From contig CAMLEQ010000093.1 in the NCBI GenBank assembly GCA_946479015.1, positions 1 through 11,195 of the forward strand: 11,195 nt of DNA, read 5' to 3'. The notes beneath the pieces were generated by a model. The model did not search any database, was not told the origin of the DNA, and was given only the letters and a program-made list of their open reading frames with translations. The stretch comes from an uncultured Gemmatimonadota bacterium. Its GTDB lineage: Bacteria; Gemmatimonadota; Gemmatimonadetes; Gemmatimonadales; Gemmatimonadaceae. Shown piece after piece: positions 6,141 to 11,195 of the stretch; position 1 is the first letter of the stretch, and each line of letters opens with the position of its first letter. A program made the position numbers and the translations under genes.

Positions 6141-6974
6141 CTACAGCCGGTCCACGATCCTCGCCTTGATCGACTCGAACTCGGCGTCGGTGAGCAGCCC
6201 GCTGTCGAGCATCTCCTTGGCGCGTTGCAGGCGCGTCATCGCGTCGCCATCCGCTCCCGCACCCGCCGGCTGCCCCGTCGTGCCGGCCGGCGCGCCGAAC
6301 TGGATGCCGCCCGACCGGGCGCGCAGCTCGTCGAGGTCGCGGATCCGCCGCTTCTCGCGCCACGCCTGCCACTGGGCCTGACACACGCGGTACACTGCCT
6401 CCGCCTGATCCTTCCGCAGGCCGGTCACCACCATGCCGGGGATGACGTGCCCCGCCGATGCGAGGTCTTCCTGGTTCAGCGACGTGATGGTCAGCGAGGC
6501 GCCGAAGATCCCCACGCGCACGTTCGCGTCCTCGATGTCCTGCCAGCGCACGTCCTGCGGCGTGTAGCCGCCGAACAATCCGCGCGTGATGACGATCAAG
6601 CGTCCGCTCGTGGCGGCGACGAGCAGCCGCCGGTGCGTGAGCGCGAAGAGGCGGCGCTGCACCGCGTACGCCTCCAACGTCTCACCCGGCACGAGGATGG
6701 CGCGGAGGTCGCTCACCGCCCGAGCGATCCGCGGGTCGTTCGCCGGCGCGGTCTGCGGCGCACGCGGTGGGGGTGCGGGCGGGGCGCTCGACTGAGCGGC
6801 CGGCGACGCCTTCGGCGGCGCGCCCGCGCCACCGCTCCCGGCCTGCTGCCGCCGGCGCCACAGCTCGTCCGTGGCCGCCTGCCACTCCGCGGGCGGGAGC
6901 GACGAATCGCGCTCCATCGCCTGGAGCTCGGCGTCGGACTTGGATGCCCAGGACGTACGATCGTCGGTCGCCAT
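6141..6974 (-). CDS. PH-like domain protein with C-terminal SHOCT domain
   Basis: The product is a 277-residue soluble protein with no signal peptide. Residues 1-45 are polar and helical. A Pro/Ala-rich linker (about 46-80) leads to a region of about 88-200 resembling a bacterial pleckstrin-homology domain, with alternating hydrophobic strands such as R-R-L-F-A-L-T-H-R-R-L-L-V-A-A and G-R-L-I-V-I-T-R-G. A charged helix (about 200-222) and a Gly/Ala linker follow. The last 31 residues (about 247-277, L-Q-R-A-K-E-M-L-D-S-G-L-L-T-D-A-E-F) match the short C-terminal SHOCT domain, thought to mediate oligomerisation. Its biological role is unknown. The ATG at 6974 was chosen because GAGGTG (6981-6986, minus strand) lies six bases upstream; an ATG at 7073 would add 33 low-complexity residues. 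The gene is convergent with the cytochrome gene and divergent from the S9 peptidase gene. Confidence 0.82.
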   Translation of the reverse strand: MATDDRTSWASKSDAELQAMERDSSLPPAEWQAATDELWRRRQQAGSGGAGAPPKASPAAQSSAPPAPPPRAPQTAPANDPRIARAVSDLRAILVPGETLEAYAVQRRLFALTHRRLLVAATSGRLIVITRGLFGGYTPQDVRWQDIEDANVRVGIFGASLTITSLNQEDLASAGHVIPGMVVTGLRKDQAEAVYRVCQAQWQAWREKRRIRDLDELRARSGGIQFGAPAGTTGQPAGAGADGDAMTRLQRAKEMLDSGLLTDAEFESIKARIVDRL

Positions 6975-7110
6975 GTCCACCACCTCACTGTGGGGGGAAG
7001 ACGGCGTGCGTGGGCGGCCATGCACGGGGCTGTGGGCCGCCGCGCTCGATGATGCGTCGAGGGCTCCGACCACGCCAGTCGCTCCAACGGATCAGCACGG
7101 CGATGCGTTC

Positions 7111-7131
7111 TCGATGAAGGCCCATCATCGA
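7111..7131 (+). promoter_or_regulatory. Inverted repeat touching the S9 peptidase ribosome-binding site
   Basis: TCGATGA (7111-7117) and TCATCGA (7125-7131) are perfect 7-bp inverted arms with a seven-base loop. The right arm shares its last two bases with the Shine-Dalgarno motif GAGGAG (7130-7135), seven bases before the ATG at 7143. A further copy of TCGATGA lies at 7046-7052. It could be an operator for a DNA-binding protein or an mRNA hairpin affecting translation start. Neither role is demonstrated. Confidence 0.4.
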
Positions 7132-7142
7132 GGAGATCGCTC

Positions 7143-9326
7143 ATGCCGATGTTCGCCGCGCCGCGAATCGCTCGCCGGCTCGCCGCCCTGCTCGCGCTGT
7201 CGCTCCCGGGGACGCTCGCCGCGCCCGCCGCGGCGCAGACGTCCACGCGCTCGTTCACGCTCGAGCAGGTGCAGAGCTATCCGTTTCCCAGCGACCTCAT
7301 CGCCGCGCCGAGCGGTGCGCGAGTGGCGTGGGTGTTCAACGAGCGCGGCGTCCGCAACATCTGGGTGGCCGAGGCGCCGGACTGGAAGGCGCGCCGCGTG
7401 ACCGCGTACGGCGCGGATGATGGACAGGAGCTCACGAACCTGGCCTTCTCCCCCGACGGCGGCACGATCGTCTACGTGCGCGGAGGGGATCACGACTCGA
7501 ACTGGTCGGCGGAAGGGAACCTGCCTCCCGACCCGAGCTCGAGTCCCGAACAGCCGAAGGTCGGGATCTGGAGCGTCCCCTTCGCCGGCGGCGCGCCGAA
7601 GCTGCTCGCCGAGGGAGACGAGCCGGTGATCTCCCCGCGCGGCGATCGCGTCGCGTTCACGAAGGATCGCCAGATCTGGATCGTGCCGCTCGATGGAACA
7701 CAGCCGGCGAAGCGCCTCTTCTTCGCGCGCGGAGAGAGCGAGTCGCCGGAGTGGTCGCCCGACGGGAGCAAGCTCGCCTTCGTGTCGAACCGCGGCGACC
7801 ACGCCTTCATCGCGGTCTACGCGTCCGACTCGGAGCCGATCCGCTATCTCGCGCCCTCCACGTCGCGCGACCGCGGGCCGCGATGGTCGCCGGACGGGGC
7901 GCGCATCGCCTTCGTGCGCCTCCCCGGAGCGGGGGGCGCCCCGCAGACGATCCTCGACCAGCACCCGAACCCGTTCGGCATCTGGGTCGCCGACGTCGCG
8001 ACGGGGGAAGGGCACCGCGTCTGGCAGAGCCCGGCCACGCTGCACGGGTCCCTCCCCACGTCGCAGGGGAGCACGAACCTGCACTGGGCGGCCGGAGGGC
8101 GCATCGTCTTCCTCGCCGATCTCGATGGATGGCCGCACCTCTACTCCATCGCCGGGACGGGTGGCGAGCCGGTGCTGCTCACCCCCGGCACGGGGATGGC
8201 CGAGTACATCGGGCTCACCCCCGACCGGAAGATGCTGGTGTACTGCGCGAACATGGGACGCGGCACGGGTGAGATCGACCGGCGGCACATCTTCCGCGTC
8301 CCGGTGGACCGCGCCGGCGCCACCGAGCTGACGCCGGGGGAGGGAGTGGAATGGACGCCCACGGTCACCGGCGACGGGAAGACGATCGCGTTCATCAGCG
8401 CGGAGGCGCAGCGTCCTCCGCTCCCCGCGGTCGTGCCGGTCACCGGCGGCGCCGTGAGGCTGCTGGCCGCGGAGCGCATCCCCGCCGACTTCCCCACCGC
8501 GCAGCTCGTGATCCCTCGCCCGGTGGTGTTCAGGGCGCCGGACGGTACCGAGGTGCACGGCCAGCTCTTCGAGCGCCCCGGCGGCGGGCGGAAGCCCGGG
8601 ATCATCTTCGTCCATGGCGGGCCGCCTCGGCAGATGTTCCTCGGCTGGCACTACATGGACTACTACTCGAACGCGTACGGGGTGAACCAGTATCTGGCCA
8701 ACCACGGCTACGTGGTGCTCTCCGTGAACTACCGGCTCGGCATCGGGTACGGGCACGACTTTCACCACCCCGACCACGCTGGTCCATGGGGCGCATCCGA
8801 GTATCAGGACGTGAAGGCCGGCGCCGAGTACCTGCGGTCGCTCTCGAGCGTGGACCCGAAGCGCATCGGCATCTGGGGGGGCTCGTACGGCGGGTTCCTC
8901 ACGGCGCTGGCGCTCGCTCGCAACTCCGACCTCTTCGCCGCCGGCGTGGACATGCACGGGGTGCACGATTGGACGACGGACCTCGACCGGCGACTGGGCG
9001 GGCTGGAGGATCGCTACGAGAAGGCCGATGCGAAGGAGGCGCTCGATGTGGCGTGGCGATCGTCGCCGGTGTCGTCCATCGCGGCGTGGAAGTCGCCCGT
9101 GCTGCTCATCCAGGGGGACGACGACCGCAACGTGCGCTTCCACCAGACCGTGGACCTCGCGCGGCGCCTGACGGCGCAGGGGGTGCCGTTCGAGGAGCTC
9201 GTGCTCCCGGACGAGATCCATGGCTTCCTGCGGCACGCGTCCTGGCTCGCCGCCGACAGCGCCACCGTCGCGTACTTCGACCGGGTGCTCGCGACGCGCG
9301 GGAGCGCGACCGCGGTGGGGCGGTGA
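7143..9326 (+). CDS. Secreted S9-family serine peptidase (dipeptidyl/acylaminoacyl peptidase type)
   Basis: The product is a 727-residue exported peptidase expected to cleave short peptides in the periplasm or outside the cell. A signal peptide (about 1-31, ending A-A-A-Q) precedes a beta-propeller (about 40-450) with TolB/WD40-like strands such as F-S-P-D-G-G, W-S-P-D-G-S-K-L-A-F and W-S-P-D-G-A-R-I-A-F. The alpha/beta-hydrolase domain (about 480-727) carries the catalytic triad: S581 in G-G-S-Y-G-G, D661 in Q-G-D-D-D-R-N-V and H693 in E-I-H-G-F. An H-G-G-P-P oxyanion-type motif lies near residue 492. The propeller normally gates access so that only oligopeptides enter. The ATG at 7143 has GAGGAG at 7130-7135, an ideal spacing of seven. 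The length is normal for the family. The propeller-protein gene follows on the same strand within a few tens of bases, suggesting an operon. The exact specificity (DPP IV-like or acylaminoacyl) cannot be set from sequence alone. Confidence 0.93.
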   Translation: MPMFAAPRIARRLAALLALSLPGTLAAPAAAQTSTRSFTLEQVQSYPFPSDLIAAPSGARVAWVFNERGVRNIWVAEAPDWKARRVTAYGADDGQELTNLAFSPDGGTIVYVRGGDHDSNWSAEGNLPPDPSSSPEQPKVGIWSVPFAGGAPKLLAEGDEPVISPRGDRVAFTKDRQIWIVPLDGTQPAKRLFFARGESESPEWSPDGSKLAFVSNRGDHAFIAVYASDSEPIRYLAPSTSRDRGPRWSPDGARIAFVRLPGAGGAPQTILDQHPNPFGIWVADVATGEGHRVWQSPATLHGSLPTSQGSTNLHWAAGGRIVFLADLDGWPHLYSIAGTGGEPVLLTPGTGMAEYIGLTPDRKMLVYCANMGRGTGEIDRRHIFRVPVDRAGATELTPGEGVEWTPTVTGDGKTIAFISAEAQRPPLPAVVPVTGGAVRLLAAERIPADFPTAQLVIPRPVVFRAPDGTEVHGQLFERPGGGRKPGIIFVHGGPPRQMFLGWHYMDYYSNAYGVNQYLANHGYVVLSVNYRLGIGYGHDFHHPDHAGPWGASEYQDVKAGAEYLRSLSSVDPKRIGIWGGSYGGFLTALALARNSDLFAAGVDMHGVHDWTTDLDRRLGGLEDRYEKADAKEALDVAWRSSPVSSIAAWKSPVLLIQGDDDRNVRFHQTVDLARRLTAQGVPFEELVLPDEIHGFLRHASWLAADSATVAYFDRVLATRGSATAVGR

Positions 9327-9369
9327 GCGGCGGTTGCCGATGTCCAACGTCACTGATCACACGAGACAC

Positions 9370-11195
9370 ATGACCTATATGCAGCGGATCGCCGCGGGCG
9401 GCTCATCGCTGTCGACCGCGCTCGTCGCCGCGATTCTCGTGGCGGGCGTGGTGGATGCGTCGCCGGCCCTCGCGCAACGCACGCGCCGCGCGGCCGAGCG
9501 CGCGACGCCGGTAGGAGGCGGCGCCACGTTCGATCCCGCGCGCTTCGGCGACCTCCGGTACCGGATGGTCGGTCCGGCGCGCGGCGGGCGCGTCACGACG
9601 GTGACCGGCGTGCCCAGCCAGCCGCGCACGTTCTACATGGGCGTGGCGAGCGGCGGCGTGTGGAGGACCACCGACGCCGGGGCCACGTGGGAGCCGATCT
9701 CCGATGGGCAGATCCCCGTGGGGTCCATCGGATCGATCGATGTGGCGGCGTCGGACCCGAACGTGATCTGGGTGGGCACGGGCTCGGACGACATCCGGAG
9801 CAACGTCTCGACGGGGCGAGGGGTCTACAAGTCCACCGATGGCGGGAAGACGTGGAGCTTCGCCGGGCTCCGCGATGCGGGGCAGATCGGCGCGGTGCGG
9901 ATCGATCCGAGGAATCCCGACGTGGTGTACGTCGCCGCCATCGGCAACGCGTTCGCGCCGAACGCCGAGCGCGGCGTGTTCCGCACGAGGGATGGCGGGA
10001 AGTCGTGGAGCAAGGTGCTCTTCATCTCCGACAGCACCGGCGCCGCCGACATCGAGCTCCAGCCCGGCAACCCGGACGTGCTCTACGCCGGGATGTGGCA
10101 CGGCGAGCGCAAGCCGTGGACGATCATCAGCGGCGCGCGCGAAGGTGGCTTGTACAGGAGCACCGACGGCGGCGACCACTGGACGAAGATGACCGACGGC
10201 CTCCCATCGGAGCTGATCGGCAAGAGCAACATCGCCGTCTCCGCCGCGGCGCCGAATCGGGTGTACGCGCTGATCGAGGCGAAGCCCGGCGGCGGGCTGT
10301 ATCGCTCCGACGATGCGGGGGAGCACTGGTCGCTCGTGAACACGCAGCCGTCGCTCATCACGCGCCCGTTCTACTACACCACGCTGGCCGCCGATCCCAC
10401 GAACGCCGACGTGGTGTACGGCGGCGCGGAAGAGTTCTTCAAGTCGACCGACGGCGGGAAGACGTTCCAGCCGATGCGCGTTCCGCACGGCGACAACCAC
10501 GACATGTGGGTGAGCCCGCGCGACGGCAACGTCATGATCCAGGCGAACGATGGAGGGGCGAATGTCTCCCTCGACGGCGGGCGCACCTGGTCCACGCAGT
10601 ACAATCAGCCCACCGCCGAGATCTACGGCGTCGCGCTGGACGACCGGTTCCCCTACCGCCTGTACGGCGCGCAGCAGGACAACACGACGCTCATCGTCCC
10701 GAGCCTTCCGCTGAACTCGGGGCGGGACGAGGAGTGGCGCACCGGGCCGGGGTGCGAGACGGGGCCGATCATGCCGCATTCCACAAACCCGGACACGGTC
10801 TACGGCTCGTGCAAGGGACAGTTCAGCCGCATGAGCCTGAGGACGGGGCAGGAGAAGCAGTACTGGGTGGGCGCGCAGTCGCTCTACGGCAATCCGGCGC
10901 GAGACCTCATCTACCGCTTCCAGCGCGTCTCGCCGATGGAGATCTCCCCGCACGATCCGCGCACCATCTACTACGGCTCGCAGTACGTGCATCGCACGCG
11001 CGACGAGGGGGTGACGTGGGAGCGGATCAGCCCCGACCTGACCGCGCGCGATCCGAGCAAGCAAGGCGCGAGCGGGGAGCCGATCACACGCGACGTCACC
11101 GGCGAGGAGGTCTACAGCACTCTCTACTCGATTCGCGAGTCCCCGCTCGCGAAGGGGGTGATCTGGACCGGCGCGAACGATGGGCCGGTCCACGT
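9370..11195 (+). CDS. Secreted VPS10/sortilin-like Asp-box propeller protein, 3' end outside window
   Basis: At least 608 residues are visible and the frame is open at the right edge, so the C terminus is missing. A signal peptide (about 1-35, ending A-L-A-Q) precedes a large beta-propeller with Asp-box (S/T-x-D-x-G-x-T/S-W) turns. I count eight: 100-107, 155-162, 206-213, 264-271, 313-320, 359-366 (ending in Phe), 400-407 and 543-550. This architecture matches the sortilin/VPS10 N-terminal-type proteins, often labelled glycosyl hydrolase, that are abundant in Gemmatimonadota and related soil bacteria. Asp boxes are structural, so enzymatic activity should not be assumed. The start is uncertain: ATG at 9340, 9370 and 9379 are all in frame and none has a strong Shine-Dalgarno. 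9370 keeps a compact signal peptide. The gene begins 14-53 bases after the S9 peptidase stop codon and probably shares its transcript, suggesting a joint extracytoplasmic role. Confidence 0.88.
   Translation, partial: MTYMQRIAAGGSSLSTALVAAILVAGVVDASPALAQRTRRAAERATPVGGGATFDPARFGDLRYRMVGPARGGRVTTVTGVPSQPRTFYMGVASGGVWRTTDAGATWEPISDGQIPVGSIGSIDVAASDPNVIWVGTGSDDIRSNVSTGRGVYKSTDGGKTWSFAGLRDAGQIGAVRIDPRNPDVVYVAAIGNAFAPNAERGVFRTRDGGKSWSKVLFISDSTGAADIELQPGNPDVLYAGMWHGERKPWTIISGAREGGLYRSTDGGDHWTKMTDGLPSELIGKSNIAVSAAAPNRVYALIEAKPGGGLYRSDDAGEHWSLVNTQPSLITRPFYYTTLAADPTNADVVYGGAEEFFKSTDGGKTFQPMRVPHGDNHDMWVSPRDGNVMIQANDGGANVSLDGGRTWSTQYNQPTAEIYGVALDDRFPYRLYGAQQDNTTLIVPSLPLNSGRDEEWRTGPGCETGPIMPHSTNPDTVYGSCKGQFSRMSLRTGQEKQYWVGAQSLYGNPARDLIYRFQRVSPMEISPHDPRTIYYGSQYVHRTRDEGVTWERISPDLTARDPSKQGASGEPITRDVTGEEVYSTLYSIRESPLAKGVIWTGANDGPVH

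Noticed and set aside
7125..9353. Minus-strand 742-residue open frame
   Set aside because: It mirrors the S9 peptidase almost exactly. The sense strand has signal peptide, propeller and full catalytic triad, while the antisense has none.
9403..11193. Minus-strand 596-residue open frame
   Set aside because: It is the shadow of the Asp-box protein, which has eight in-frame Asp boxes on the plus strand.

Overview
The window is very GC-rich DNA (roughly 70% by eye) with dense coding, long accidental antisense reading frames, and GTG starts alongside ATG. The gene content is typical of a free-living, aerobic, heterotrophic Gram-negative bacterium: secreted S9 peptidase, sortilin-type Asp-box propeller, periplasmic quinoprotein dehydrogenase, lipoprotein cytochrome c, PH-SHOCT protein and M48-TPR membrane peptidase. 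The mix is most reminiscent of Gemmatimonadota, but that placement is an inference from gene style; there is no rRNA or marker gene here. I see no tRNA, rRNA, CRISPR array, insertion sequence or phage module.

Layout. Positions 1-314 carry no convincing complete gene. They hold a long perfect-arm inverted repeat, two near-identical 34-bp tandem units and a short 7-bp tandem repeat, probably the spacer between a gene ending near the left edge and the leftward M48 peptidase gene (315-2234). A 180-bp divergent spacer, with an operator-like palindrome and a sigma70-like promoter, separates the peptidase from a rightward ankyrin-repeat gene (2415-3632). After a strong hairpin comes a two-gene rightward unit: a PQQ-dependent alcohol dehydrogenase with the lanthanide-type Asp-x-Asp motif (3791-5599), then a lipoprotein cytochrome c (5622-6098). 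This unit converges on a leftward gene for a PH-like/SHOCT protein (6141-6974), with a hairpin in the 42-bp gap. Divergent from that gene is a secreted S9 oligopeptidase (7143-9326), closely followed by a secreted VPS10/sortilin-like Asp-box propeller protein that runs off the right edge (9370-11195).

How the genes work together. The dehydrogenase and cytochrome form the clearest functional unit: alcohol oxidation in the periplasm, with electrons passed from PQQ to a membrane-anchored c-type haem and on to the respiratory chain. All metal- and PQQ-contact residues I can place are present, including the extra Asp diagnostic of lanthanide use. The S9 peptidase and propeller protein are both exported and probably co-transcribed, suggesting extracytoplasmic peptide or polymer processing. 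The M48 peptidase (membrane proteostasis), the ankyrin protein and the PH-SHOCT protein are single genes whose targets cannot be read from the sequence.

The most notable content is the compact lanthanide-type quinoprotein/lipoprotein-cytochrome pair. I do not see evidence of an entirely new defence or mobile system.
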